A stretch of DNA of 64,000 nucleotides, from the NCBI RefSeq assembly GCF_050947875.1, contig NC_134572.1, positions 161,704,920-161,768,919 of the forward strand, in the 5' to 3' direction. The position numbers and the translations under genes are program-made. Below are positions 24,640 through 37,962 of the stretch, piece by piece. Numbering within the stretch: position 1 is the first letter of the stretch; every line of letters begins with the position of its first letter. The notes under the pieces are model-generated. The model saw only the letters and a program-made list of their open reading frames with translations. It made no database searches and was not told the DNA's origin. The DNA is from Dermacentor variabilis. Its lineage: Eukaryota; Arthropoda; Arachnida; Ixodida; Ixodidae.

Positions 24640-25005
24640 TGTGGGTCGATCCTGGTGATAGTGCAAAAAGGGTCCAAGATCAATGGCACATACCCCTGTG
24701 GACTCGGGAACCTGTAACGCGCCCTTCGGAATCTTCGGGATGGGCCCACGTATGGGGAGCGCTTAACGCCTGCTTCACCTCCGGCGCGCGTGGCGGGCCC
24801 GGCATTGCAATATCTTCGTGATCGGCCTACGTATGGGGAGTTCTTATAATGCCTGCTTCATATCCGCAGGGGGTCGGCCCGGTGTTGCACTATCTTGGGG
24901 AGCGGCCCACGTAGGGGAAGTGCTTAACGCCTGCTTAACCTTTGCCACGGGTCGGCGCGATATTGCACAACCTTCAGGCCGACCCGCAGCGGATGTGAAA
25001 CACTT
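24640..25005 (+). repeat. Tandem array of about 80-bp units (GGTCGGCCCGG family)
   Basis: The block c(c/c/t)acgta(t)gggga recurs at 24745, 24826 and 24906, spacing 80-81 bases. Each is followed by cttaacgcctgcttcacc-type sequence and then (g)ggtcggcccgg and ttgcactatctt. The last unit ends in an inverted gccgacccgcagcgg at about 24978. Units are diverged from each other. Isolated units occur at 2944-3015 and 20515-20590. Confidence 0.75.
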
Positions 25006-25868
25006 TGCTTTTCGTTTGAGAGCTTTGACTGCCAGCTTTCGCTGCCATTCCATCTTCACAGAGTAGAATAGCTGTCAATTTTTTTCACTCCTTCTGGATG
25101 GCGGTAGTTATCGGCATCTTCTGTCAAGGCCAGTTTTCTCATCGATTCAATGCCCGCGCGATTAACTCAAGTTCAATTCAGTTGTCACCATCTATTGCAG
25201 CAGGCAGGGCGTAGTTTATTGTTTTAATTATAGTATTTCATTTATAATGCCTAACACAATTTTTATTTCACCATCTATTCAACGATCACGCACAACGCTG
25301 TTGCTTCGCTAGTTCAACCTTCTTTGTTTAGACTGATCCAGGGGCCAGGAAAGGGATTCGGTTCATAGTCAGCTGGTCTGTATGCTTGTGGAACGAGTTG
25401 TGACAGGAGAAAACAATTGCGTTTAACTTTTCCTTTTGCTTCATTATTTCCTCGAGTGACGGCTCGGCGACGGCAGATCCTCGGAACCATATATCCGCGA
25501 TATGCGTTAGATAAGGTGGAAAACAAAATATTGCGAAACAGCGTCCAACTTCAGACATTGCAATAACCGTTCAAACAATAAGCAATATGACTGTCACCTG
25601 TTACCTCGTCTGGTTCTTCCCTAATTGTACAGAACTTTTCGAGCGAAATTCGCAACTGGGAACAAGAGTCGGAAGGAGATGAGAACATTTCACAGGCGTA
25701 TCTGTGAGATACACGTTATTTCAATTCTCTTTTGCGGGTTTACTGGTGTTTACGGCGAATGGTGGGATTATTCACATTTGTACTACTAAAAGTACCCTCC
25801 CCCTCATTTGCATAGAAAAGTTACTTTGGCTTGGGCCCCGCCCCGACAAAAGATCCTGCGTAACGTGC

Positions 25869-25871
<3 letters not shown>
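25006..25871. other. No gene recognised
   Basis: Unremarkable AT-leaning sequence; nothing supported. Confidence 0.45.

Positions 25872-25904
<33 letters not shown>
25872..25904. repeat. (TA)n microsatellite
   Basis: Thirty-three bases of TA repeat. Confidence 0.93.
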
Positions 25905-25907
<3 letters not shown>

Positions 25908-27250
25908 TATAAGTTGGTATATGTTGTGCTGGAATATCTGCAGGGCGTGCTCAGAAACAGCCAATCGAGAGTCTTCGATGACTTTATCTCTTACGTTATT
26001 ATTTTTTTAATTTTCCCGGTTCTGAATAAACTTCACTAAATGTATTTAAAAAAATTATGTTCCTGCACGCTTGCGCATCTGGATTTCAGTGCTTCCAGTC
26101 GGTCTGCCCCACCGTTCTGGCCAGATGTGGAAACAGAATTCGCTGAGCTTAAGCGGAAAACGAAACTTACGGATTTTTAATCGCTTCTAGGCATTCAAAC
26201 TTTTCCAAAGCCTCGAAAATTGCGTTTCGATATTCACTCGTTTTCAATGATATTAAGAATAAACACAACTGTTTATCAGGAGCGATATAAGCCGCGCCGT
26301 CATTAAAGCGATCAGCTCTAAACGTTTTAACAACTTTCTTTAGAAGTGACACTGTATCGCTGTATTAAGACTTTGTTATGTCCTTGTCCTTTACTGAAAG
26401 AGATATTGTATCTGTGTATGAAAATTTTCCATGTGCGCGTGCGCTTATTTATTTATTTTACGTTACTCGAATTGAGTCGATTGACTGAGTTGCGTTTAAC
26501 TGCAGAAAGGGTTGCTGCTTTTTTTTTTTTTCGATATTCACTGTTTAAGAAAGCTTCCGAATAGGCCTCATCGTCGGAACGTTCTTTACACGACCTCATA
26601 TTATCGACATTTGATCAACGAAGGATTCATTATTTGGGGAGAAACGGGCGACCCAATCGATGCCTTCGTTTCCAATTTCACCCGAATAAATCACTCACTG
26701 CGCCGCCATTCGCTAACTCACGGAGCACGATACGCACGCCCCGCTTCCAGCGACAGTTCTTCCGGTGGTATGGCAGGACATCGCGCACTGTTTTCTCTGC
26801 AGCACAGTGCTCGGTGATCTTAGCGATTACAGGCCCGGCGAGGCTATACTTGAGCCGTGACTTATCCGATCAAGCTGAGCCTTTAAGCCGGCGGTCTGAG
26901 GCACATTCTTCCACGATCGGCGCGAATGGCATCCGTACATCCCTGCGAACCAGCTGCGTTAGGGAGACACTGGCATAAAGCAACGTGATGTGCATATAAG
27001 AACGGGGGTGGGGGGGAGAAGCCAACCGAAAGAAAAGGCCTGGCCTCTAACTATAGCGCACGCTCAACGAAGTGCGGCGACGTTCGGCTGCTAACTAATC
27101 AGACGCAGGGGAGGGATCGATCAGCGGCAACGCTCTTATCGTCGGTCAAGGCAAACAAACCGAAGACCGGCGATCCCAGCCGGGAGCTCCGAGCAAGGCA
27201 TGCGGAAGAAGGTCGACGTTGCAGCGCCGATATCGGACGGACCCGCTCGG
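25905..27250. other. No gene recognised
   Basis: Contains frames of up to 114 codons at 26500-26980 with no recognisable domain, and a G run near 27005-27015. Confidence 0.42.
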
Positions 27251-27261
27251 CTATCGCGACT

Positions 27262-27300
27262 ATATATACTAGAGAGAGAGCTCAAATCAGCAGCGGTTCA
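27262..27300 (+). promoter_or_regulatory. TATA plus initiator-like candidate
   Basis: ctatatatacta is followed about 30 bases later by aaatcagcagc, which contains an arthropod-like initiator (TCAG). Upstream sequence is CpG-rich. A 107-codon frame spans the site and no gene is recognised downstream. Motif match only. Confidence 0.2.
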
Positions 27301-28435
27301 CCGTTCGGTATACATAGGCGCACACGCACGGGTTGCGCGGCTCGGGCGCAGAATCGGATGCGCGCAACGAGTTCGCTTGGGTCACTCGAAACTGCACCGG
27401 TTGCACACCCGCACCCGGTGGCCGAGGCATGCAGGGCCGTGGTATTGTGGCAAATTAAGCGTTCAACACTGCAGTGCATGCTTAAAAAAAATATATATAC
27501 ACAATAAAGGTGGCGCGAAGTGAAAATTACGCGAACGAGTGCGAGTCGGTCCCGAAGGTAAAAGTTTCGCAGCACCGGAAGTCGGCTACCAAGCCGCGTG
27601 TCGGAGTGAAGCATGCTGAGATCTCTCACCTTCGCACTGGCACCACACAACATATCGGAGTGTCGCTGCTCTATACAAACGCGTTCCACGGCGACCGATG
27701 CAAAGAAGACGCGATCGATGTTCGGTGATGACGCTCGTCCGCTGTCTGACGACCTCCTTCTCTATACTCAAAGTGGGTCTCAAACTTTGTAGGATCCGGG
27801 GATGCGCGGGATCCGATAAAAAGCACAACATTTCCTCCGCCTCGGGCAGACAGCCTGGATTTTAGGTTTGCAATCAGCATGCATGCACTAGTGTACACGA
27901 CGAACATGGTGTTGTACAGTTTTACATGTTGCAGCTCTTTCTTTCTTTTTTTCTTTCTTTCTTCTTTTCTATCTTTCTTTTTTTTCTTTATTTATTTCCA
28001 ATTCCATGTTTCCTTTATTTGTTTCCAGCCTGAAACTGGGCTCCGAAATTCGGCTTGTTCGCGATACCCGCATTCAGGAAAATTTTCACACCGACTATAC
28101 ACGTTCGTTCCGTTCATTTATTGCTCATTCATTATTTCCGTTCGTTGCGTTCATTATTTAATTACACATTTATTGCTGTATATAGACATAGTTCAACGTT
28201 TGCTTTTGCTGTATGCCGTGTACAAGGGGGACTTAGGATTCCTTCAAGCGAATTTGCTGTTTTTCGCCAAGGCCATCTCCCAACTTCCTGATGCAAAGAA
28301 ACAAACAAACCGTTGAGCGGCTTACTGCAGCCCCCACGCAAGTTCGACGACCAAGCGATCCTGGCAGGCGACCAGCGGTCACCTGGACTGAGGTGCCCCC
28401 ATACAGCGCGCACTTCTTTTCTAATAACTGAAGTT
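27301..28435. other. No gene recognised; pyrimidine-rich block
   Basis: A T/C-rich simple sequence (ctttcttt type) occupies 27936-27998. No supported gene. Confidence 0.5.
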
Positions 28436-28488
<53 letters not shown>

Positions 28489-28489
28489 A
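28436..28489. repeat. (TAC)n microsatellite
   Basis: Eighteen uninterrupted TAC triplets. Confidence 0.97.
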
Positions 28490-29019
28490 CTGATTCTAGG
28501 CAACAAGCGCAGGCGTGTGCTCTTGTGCCGCGCGGAAAGCAATGCAGCACGCCGCGTATCGCATGCGAGCGTTCTCACCTCACGTAAGTCTAAACGGAGG
28601 CGCCTCGTCCTCCATGAGCAGTTGGCGCGTCATCCGCTCCATACTCGGTCCTGGAAAAGTGGAACGGAACAACGAATGAGATCGCGGTTACCAAACGCTC
28701 TCGGCTTTACGAAGTTAACCGCAACATTTTGCTGGCTTGCGAAATGCGGGGTGGCAAGCACTGCGTACACACAGAACTAAAGCAAACGGCTCATCAAACA
28801 TTTGTAAAGCAGTAATATCTTTCCACATCCTGTACGCAAACCGTCATGCAAATTTCTCGTGCTTGCCAGACGAGCGCTAACTATACCGACCGCGATGAAG
28901 TATATCAGGATACCCGTGCGTGCAAAACGTCGTTTCAATATAACCGTGCTTCATATATAACATGGCCAGACGGCCAGCGATCTAAGTCTTCGAGAGCGTG
29001 TCACCCACTACTACAATGA

Positions 29020-29160
29020 CGACCCGTATAAGGTGACATGGCCAATCAGGCTGATATGCGATGGAGTCAGCTGACGGAAAGACAGGCTTAATTATCGGAG
29101 AACGCCAGCAAAGGCCTCCGTCCTTGCAGTGGGCATAAAATAGGCTGACGATGATGGCGA
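29020..29160 (+). mobile_element. RTE-type LINE 3' end (fragment)
   Basis: The stretch aaaggcctccgtccttgcag, then tgggcataaaataggctgac and gatgatgg, closely resembles the conserved end of arthropod RTE LINEs (aggcct...gcagtgg...aggctgatgatga). The preceding 80 bases may be the last ORF codons, but no intact frame is visible. Confidence 0.55.
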
Positions 29161-29285
29161 TTATAATCACTTCCTTGCTACTCGCGTCGGCGCCCATATC
29201 GCTACGCTCCACCATACAAACGTGCAAAGTTTGCAAGCGCAAAGCGCAGCCAGGCGCTTTCAACGTTTTTTCGGTCCATTCGGCA

Positions 29286-29300
29286 GGTATAAATAGAGCA
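29286..29300 (+). promoter_or_regulatory. TATA-box candidate
   Basis: ggtataaatagagc is a strong TATA consensus beside a CpG-rich region (29340-29700) with an open 62-codon frame downstream that has no recognised domain. No transcript evidence. Confidence 0.22.
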
Positions 29301-31830
29301 AGAGGTAAAAACTGAGACGTTTTGTTCTCGGAATCGTTCACGGTCCAATGCGGGGCGACAGCAGACTCGCAAGTCGCGCGTCCACTACAATGAGCACGCC
29401 GCCTCGGCGCGATTTGCTCGACTTTGCTTCTCGGCACAGCGTTGTTTGTCTCTGCGCGGAATATAGCCGCTCCCCGGTAGCGTGCGTCGTCCGCGAGCGA
29501 GTCATTTGTTTACCTAATGGGCAAAGTCGTGAGTAGGACTGATTGCTAGCGCGATCATCGGAGCGGAGAAGCCAGTGGACCGAGCGAACGAAGTCTCCAT
29601 TACACGCTCCCGAGCAACGAACGGACCGCACGCGAGCTCCGTGTCCCCCCACGGGCGACGCCTTATTTAGGGCTGCGCCCGCGGATACACAGAGGCAGGG
29701 AATTAAGACGGGAGCGGCAAGAAGGACTGCCGGGATTAAAGTTAATCAGCCTGACGTATATACATAGGGTGCGCGCAGAGATATCTATCTCTACCTCAAG
29801 AAGACCGACTTCAAGGCGCGGCCGCCCTTTTACTAAGCTTCAACATTTCGCTCGAAATGGGTCGGCCCACTGGAAACTATGTTTGCAAAGCCAGTACCTA
29901 AAATGGTGCGCACTTACAGACACCACCATGACGTCAGCGGCCGTAAGAAGCCGATTGCTCAGCCGAGCCAAAGCCGATCGTCTGCCGGTCCCTCGGCTTC
30001 CCTCGCGGTTCCTCACCGGCTTTTAGCAGCGGTTGATGTTTTATCCGATGTATCGATATATGATTGCCTGCGAACACGAATTATGACCGACTGTTGCTTA
30101 ATCTTTCAAATTCACGTATCGCCTTCTTCTGCTTATTCTCTCTCTCTCTTCAGGAAACAAAGTGGAGACGTCAAAGAAAGAATTACGCGGTTCCCACGCA
30201 CTGTGGAAGCCAGTGGGCGCGAAGCTTGTTCGATGTTTTGTGTTAATGCTAAATATGTGACGTTATGCCAATTTCGACTACAGAATATCCGTCACCGACC
30301 CTTCCTCGACAACACCATTTCCGGGATCGGCTCAGTCTATACAGGCACGACGAATAACCCGGCTACGCCAAATCTCGGGATAGGCAAACAAAGCTTCAGT
30401 TTAATAGATTCGAGCTCTTGGCGCGAATTATTAGGTGAGCGCTATAGCCATGTATAATCGTCATAACTGCGGAAATGTAACCGATTTAGGGTGTTGGCGC
30501 TCTCATGCATAGGTGATCCATTGTCTCACGAAACAAGCACATATATTTGCTATAAGTATAAGCGCTCCAGTTAGTAACAGGTTTAGCGACCTTCTGTTTT
30601 GAGAACTAAGCGTTCTTATCTACGCTGACACAGAGCAACGCACCGACCTACCCGTCAGGTATAACAACGTCCTTCTCAAAATAGAAGTTTCTCATTACTA
30701 TCCTCGGTCAAGCGCCTTTATCAAGCTGTTTGCGGCTAGCAAAGGAGTGACATTCACATTCGGCGATATATTCAAAATTTCTTGCGCGTCATCGCATTTA
30801 GAACGCACAAAAATAACTTGCGTGTCCTCGCATCACATACACACACCGTCGCTAAACGGGACATAATGCCACCGCCGAGACGATACGAACGGAGCCCTAA
30901 AATTTGTCCCATGGTTAAGCTTAACCGACGTCATACGCTGAAAGAGAGGCGTACCGCGCGTTCACGCTGAAGCGTCCAGCTTATACTGCAGTGTACCGAG
31001 AGTTCGAGAACTAGAACGGCTTAACGGCAGCAGCAAAGACGAGAATAGAACATTGCGCCTCTGTCAGCCGCACCTTGCCGACAGCCAATTTTCGTCGGGA
31101 GACCAGTGATTTATGGATTCCGTAATGTCTTCAAAATATACCCACCGCCAGCCCGCAGTGTCTGGCTCGAATTCACCGTCTACGATGTTATAATCTCGTC
31201 AGGAGGCGACGAGATCCCATCTTTGGACGCTAGAGCTGTTCTGCTTCGGGGGATAACCATGCTTGCACACACGAGCACGAATTGTCGTATCGCATTTCGA
31301 AACCTTTTTGATCTCCCGCTTAGTATGTTTGCGGTCGCACGTGTTTACTTTGACGCCCCCCTCCCCTATGTCTCCTCGGACCTTTAAGGTATTGAAATAA
31401 ACAAAGAAATAATGATAAGCAAGTGAGATAACACGGAAGGCCATACAACGGTCATCGAGAACATCCTCTCATGTGCACCAACGTTATTTATCTACGCTTA
31501 CTCAGCTCCCACCGTCATCGAGCGTACGTAGGAGTAACCTTGACCATTTCTCTTTCTTGTTTGTTTGTATGCGCGCGTGATGGGATAGGGGACACACCTT
31601 CGAGTCGCATGTGACGTTCCCGTATACAGCGACTTCACGCACGAGTGCCTTGGGCTCTACCAGTTCAGCAGATCGCGAACGCCTTCTGCGGCGCCGCAGG
31701 CACATGCAGAGCACGCGGTGGTTCGGCAGGCACGGAATCCTTTCCTACGCTCGCAGAGCAGAGACACCGCCACTTAGCCAAGATGGATCGTTCTTGACGA
31801 CGTATACCGCCGCTCTCCACTCCCCACTCG
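29301..31830. other. No gene recognised
   Basis: About 2.5 kb. Within it, 29855-29880 and 30287-30345 carry words (gggtcggccca, gggatcggctca) of the GGTCGGCCCGG repeat family, which explains part of a 192-codon frame at 29879-30457. No domain found. Confidence 0.4.
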
Positions 31831-31874
31831 CCTTTTTTTTTTTTTTTCTTTTTTTTCTTCTTTTTTTTTTTTTC
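31831..31874. repeat. T-rich simple sequence
   Basis: A 44-base run of T with single C interruptions. Confidence 0.9.
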
Positions 31875-33168
<1,294 letters not shown>

Positions 33169-33852
33169 TGTCGGTCGCCGCAACGACGTCGAGACCTGCT
33201 CGATACCGGGGCACGGTCGTTGTCAATTGTAAACGGCGCAAATGCTCGAATACCTGAATACCTGAACAGGTAGCGCCATTAGGCGCGTGAGGACGAGCGA
33301 CTGGAAGACGAAAGAAAACAAAAGTACGAAAATTATACGGGACAACCACAAACGACTGCCACTTTGTAGCGGCTCTTTAGTGGGCGTGGAAAGCAAACAA
33401 GACAATAGCAAGTTCTCAACGATGCGCGCCATTAACAACCAGTTATCGCTAGAGCGAACTTGTCCCCTGTGCTTCCTCTTTCACCCTGCTTGTTTTTGCC
33501 TCGTCATGTCGCGTTCGTCGGGCATCCTCGCAAGCTCGTTAAGGACGAGCTGACTACGTGCACGCTCTTGTTATACAAATGACTGTGCCCTGCTTTCAGA
33601 CGATCGCTGACGGTACGCAGACAACGCCATCGCTTGCGCGACTGCTGATTACCCGAGACTCTACACATTCTTACCAGGACGTAAGAGCGTCAAAGCTCTA
33701 ACGTGAGTCGCGATTTGCTTGCAAACCATTCTCTCTTTGTCTCTAACATTTACCCGGGACACGCTCATAAGATTAGAAGGTTTCTCGCCGCTCATTATCC
33801 TAACGTTACACTGCCTTCTGTAAGAGCGAACTATACTACGCGGCTCTGTTAA
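33169..33852. other. No gene recognised
   Basis: Unrecognised sequence; no named repeat and no domain in any frame. Confidence 0.45.
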
Positions 33853-34106
33853 GAGGAAGCTTTAGCTCGGGTGCTCCTATCTAAATACACGTAAAAGGTG
33901 AATTCCTTTTTATCGGGAACCACTGCACCAAATTTGACCAGGTTTGTAGCATTTAAAAGAAAAACTTAAGATCTAGTGACTTTTGGCTTCGAATTTCCGA
34001 TTTAGGTCGTCATTTTTTTATTAAAGATTGGCGAAAATTGAAAATTTTCTGAAAACGAAACTGTCCAAGTTTACAACGCTGTAACTCAGCAAGGAAAAAT
34101 GCCGCT
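33853..34106 (+). repeat. AT-rich dispersed tick repeat (aagctttagctcgggtgctc type)
   Basis: A compact 250-base block begins with agctttagctcgggtgctcc, passes through gaaccactgcaccaaatttg and aggtcgtcatttttttatta, and ends near caacgctgtaactcagcaa. I recall this ordered block as recurrent in hard-tick genomes, but there is no second copy in the window. The assignment therefore rests on general knowledge only. Confidence 0.4.
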
Positions 34107-34827
34107 GCTGCCACGAGATGCCTCACACGTTACCCTTCCTGCTGAGCAGCTGTGCGGAAACCGCACGGCGTGGTGCACACATACGCTGGTGTGAGCGGAA
34201 CGGACCGTAAACGTCGATGCAAATCTATCTTTTTTTTTTTTTTTGAGGGGGGGGGGGGTGAGGTCGCTGACGAACGCCGATGGGTTTCCTTTGGATCTCA
34301 TTTCGTGCGCACCATGGTACATCGACCCCCCCCCCCCCGTCCCCCGGCGGTGCTCCTTACCCCGCCAGCTATATATGAGATGCCTTCGGCGTTGCAAGGC
34401 ACCTTGCAATCGCTTTCAATGATTATTCGCCTTCGGGCGAAATTACGATTTTTTTTCACTTTCTGCCTCCCTATATTTTTTTTTTCTTTTCGCGCGATCA
34501 TACATACGACACACAAGAGGCTCCAGGCAAAGTGGCCCGAACCAGCGCAGGCGCTAAGTATAAGCTGATATCACAAGCAAAACCGGCGCGGCCGGCGCGA
34601 ATCCGTATGTGACCAAGCAGTTCAGACCTTGCGAGCGGTATGCACTGATCCCGACCTGACCGAGACCTCGTGTATATCACAGGTGATTATCCAGTGCACT
34701 CGCTGTGTCGAAAGCAGATAGCGACTTACACAGAGTACAGCGACGTTGCAGCGTTAAACACTATCGGGCGCATACACTGCTGGGAGCTGATTACGTAAGT
34801 GGTGGTAAGAAACAGACAGAAAAAACG

Positions 34828-34828
<1 letters not shown>
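34107..34828. other. No gene recognised
   Basis: Contains T run 34230-34244 beside G run 34246-34258 and a C run at 34326-34338. No gene. Confidence 0.45.

Positions 34829-34896
<68 letters not shown>
34829..34896. repeat. (ATT)n microsatellite
   Basis: About 22 ATT triplets without interruption. Confidence 0.97.
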
Positions 34897-35588
34897 CGTC
34901 GTTGTTAACTTGTGTGCATTCATACTGAAGAAGAACAAGCCGTCTAGACTTTTCAGTTCATGGGCGTGGTTAAACTGCACGTTGCTAAAGTGCGCGCTGA
35001 AACACTCGCAAATAAAAATTAGAAAAAAAAAACGATGACAGCTGCCCGATCGACGGCGAAGAACAATAGAATCCCCCTCCAAATGTTTTGCAGCCACTCC
35101 AATAGCGCTATCATCTGGTGCCCGCCCCGACTACAGGTCACTTGCGGACCTCAATCATGGGAGCTAGAGTATCGCAGTCTCCCACAGCCCGCGGTGTTTA
35201 GTGCGACTTTTCACAGCACCATTCACCATGTATTGACGTCCGTGCCAATCACGAAGGGCAAAACGATCGAAAAAATTAAACGCATCGATACAGAATGTGC
35301 TTGCTGGATCCAATGCCAGGGACAGTGCAGTTTTAGTTCCGCTATATCCACGTGATAAAAAAAAACATTGTGCCGAAACCATCCACGACGGTAGTCAATG
35401 TAAGCGAATAGCCGGAACTACACCACAGGGAGCAACCGGAGAGCAACTGATACCCCGGGGAGCACTGATACCACGGGTACCGTACGGTGGTACCACCGGG
35501 AGAAAATCTATTTTTCGAAACAGGCTATAGAAACATACCTACCGCATACAAAAAAGTGGTGGCAACTCGGCAAAGAAGGCTTGGTCTT
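34897..35588. other. No gene recognised
   Basis: Includes a small run of overlapping ggtacc/accgtacggt palindromic words at 35475-35500. Otherwise unremarkable. Confidence 0.45.
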
Positions 35589-35825
35589 TAAAAACAAATT
35601 ACGTGGTTTCACGTGCCAAAAACGCGATGCGATAATGAGGCACGCATTAGTGGAAGACTGCGGAATAGTGTTGACCACCTGGATTTCTTCAACGTGCACC
35701 TAAACCTAATTACAGAGCGCTTTTGCATTTCGCTCCCATCGAATTGCGGACCGCGGCGCGGCAGCGATCGAACCCGCAACCTCAGCCATAGCCGCTGCAT
35801 GGGCTACCGCGGCGGGTATCACGTG
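35589..35825 (-). mobile_element. tRNA-derived SINE (Ruka-type), minus strand
   Basis: Reads in reverse: ttacgtggtttcacgtgcc (the usual 3' part), tgaggcacgc, gaccacctggatttcttcaa, cgtgcacctaaacc, gcatttcgctcccatcg and the B-box complement gatcgaacccgcaacctcag at about 35768. The head ends near ctaccgcggcggg. Well preserved and nearly full length. Confidence 0.82.
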
Positions 35826-37742
35826 ATCCCGTCGAAACGCCCAAGAGCCGCAAGCGGCAGCGCGGGAAGGAGCAGGCACTCTCACGGCTCGATCATTATC
35901 AGTCGATAACTCTGCTGTGCCGCCTATACGGCCGCGAACTGCGCTCGGCGCTAAAACAAGGCGTGTGTTTGTGACGCGTCCTGCCGCACCTCTTTGTCCA
36001 CCTGCTCTGTCACTTAAACATACGCCGGAGAACTAAGTGCGTCTGAAGAAGCCAACCGCGTAAAAGTGCTCCGAATTCCTTCCGTATACGTCTGGCTCGC
36101 CGGGCTTCCATAGCTGCAGCCTCTCGAACCGGTGAAATCGCCTCATCTCGGACGACCTGCGCGAAATGCCGAGCACGACGACAGGCAGCGTACTTTCGAG
36201 GTGCAGTTTACGCGCCCACTTGGCACTTAGCGCGCACTCGAGACAGCAATAAAGCGAGGGAAAAAGAAACAACGCCCATACCTGAAGCTGCGCTTATATA
36301 TATCTATATACACATATCGTGGGGTAGCTTTTACCACGTACTAGTCAGCCGCCCCTTAAGAACATTTAATGACGGAGAAATAAGAGTCATTACCTTATTT
36401 TCCAAGCCCATTTATGCCTTACTTCTTTTTCCATCTTCACACATCTTGAGCACGATGTCTTACGTAACACGCTAATTATTGTTTTCGTACGTATCTATTT
36501 CCTTCAGCATCGACGTTCTTTTTTTTTTTTTTTGCAGACGTCACGTGTCGTTTCTGTTTAGCCGACTGCACTTAATTTACCCAAATTATGTTGACGTCTA
36601 CCTCTGTTGACCATTATGAGCTGCAGCTATTTTTCATTTGCTATTAGTGTGTGCGTGCGTACGTGTTCGCGTAATTGCAGTAACAATGCAGGTACAGCGC
36701 CCTGATACCAACTCCGATTATCCGGAGGGATGGTATGACAAATGAAGGCACGTTATACCATAACATAAGGCCTAGTACAAAGCTCATACGGTCGTCATAT
36801 AAGCGGGTTATCGAACATGCGAGGTCCCTAAACGAGGCAGCGTCAGAAAGCACGGGAAAACGGCCCATCACCATCTTTGCCGTTAAATCTAAACGGCGAA
36901 GCGGGCAGAATTCCTAAGACGATCATTTCCTAGGGAAAAAAAACGAACTGCCAACTGAAGTGCCGCCCGACGCAGTGCCTGTATACGTATAGCCTACGCA
37001 GAATACGTTCAGTGGCGAGTACACATCTGTAGCGTCGGATACAGTTGGCTACTTATTTCTTCTCGGTACCCGAATTCCGATCTCCGTCCCCACACCTCAT
37101 TCATCCGTCGGCAGCAAAGCACAGCCCCAGTTCGCTGGAATAGCGGCATCGACAGGGAAACAACCACCCGCATTGTTCGTCTGCCCCTGTCTTTCCCCTA
37201 ATCACCGTTTTCGAGACAAGTCGTTGTTCTCAGAACCCTTCTTTACGGAGAAGCGGCTTTTTTCTTTTTTTTTCTTTTCACGCCGCAGAAGTACGCAAGC
37301 GGACCCGTTATTGTCGATGATAGTGCAGCTGCAACAGAATATGCCCGTACACGGCCGGTCATATCCTTCTCAGATCCAGTGTCCAACGTCGCGGACGTCG
37401 CCTCCGGTTCTTTTAAGTATTAAAACTGAAAGAAAACAAAATTCTTAGCGACCTGCCGAGAGGTTCCTGAGCGAGGAGGAAAAAAAAGAGGGAGAGAAGG
37501 GCATCGGAGTAGTCTCTCGACACTGGGAGACAGCCCGAGGATTCAGTACACGCTCCGTAAACCCCCCCCCTCCCCCCGCACACACATGCACACACACACA
37601 ATGCATATTCCATCTGCGGAAGCCCGCAAGGTGGCGGAAGTTTCGTGAAAGGGGAAAACTGGCATTCAACCTGGACAGTAGCAAGGAGTGACAAAGCCGA
37701 GTTTCGAGGTGAACGAATGCAGTCTCGCCCATCCACCAGCTA
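35826..37742. other. No gene recognised
   Basis: About 1.9 kb with no recognised domain. T runs lie at 36518-36534 and about 37258-37277; a C run lies at 37561-37576. Confidence 0.42.
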
Positions 37743-37962
37743 GCCGCCTGGTTAGCTCAAATGCTGGAGCGACAGCCCCGGAAAGGCGTTGGTCCCGGGT
37801 TCGATTGCCCGGACCAGGATAAATTTTTTCTGCAACTTCGAAGCTTCCTTTCAAAGGGTTTCTTCAAGGGTTTCCTTAGTAGCTTTGCGCACGTGGATTC
37901 GAATTTTATCCTTTCACTACACCGACATTGCGAGAAGTTTATCTCCACGGTGACGTCATAGA
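37743..37962 (+). mobile_element. Second tRNA-derived SINE family
   Basis: The head folds partly like a tRNA, with an A-box-like tggttagctcaaatgctgg (37749-37767) and a B box ggttcgattgccc (37798-37810). It lies inside tcccgggttcgattgcccgg. A non-tRNA body follows, with repeated tttc-type segments (cctttcaaagggtttcttca). The anticodon stem is imperfect, so it is a retroposon, not a functional tRNA gene. The family is clearly different from the Ruka-type copies. Confidence 0.72.

Noticed and set aside
37743..37820. Functional tRNA gene
   Set aside because: A and B boxes are present, but the anticodon stem is mispaired and a SINE body follows without a terminator.
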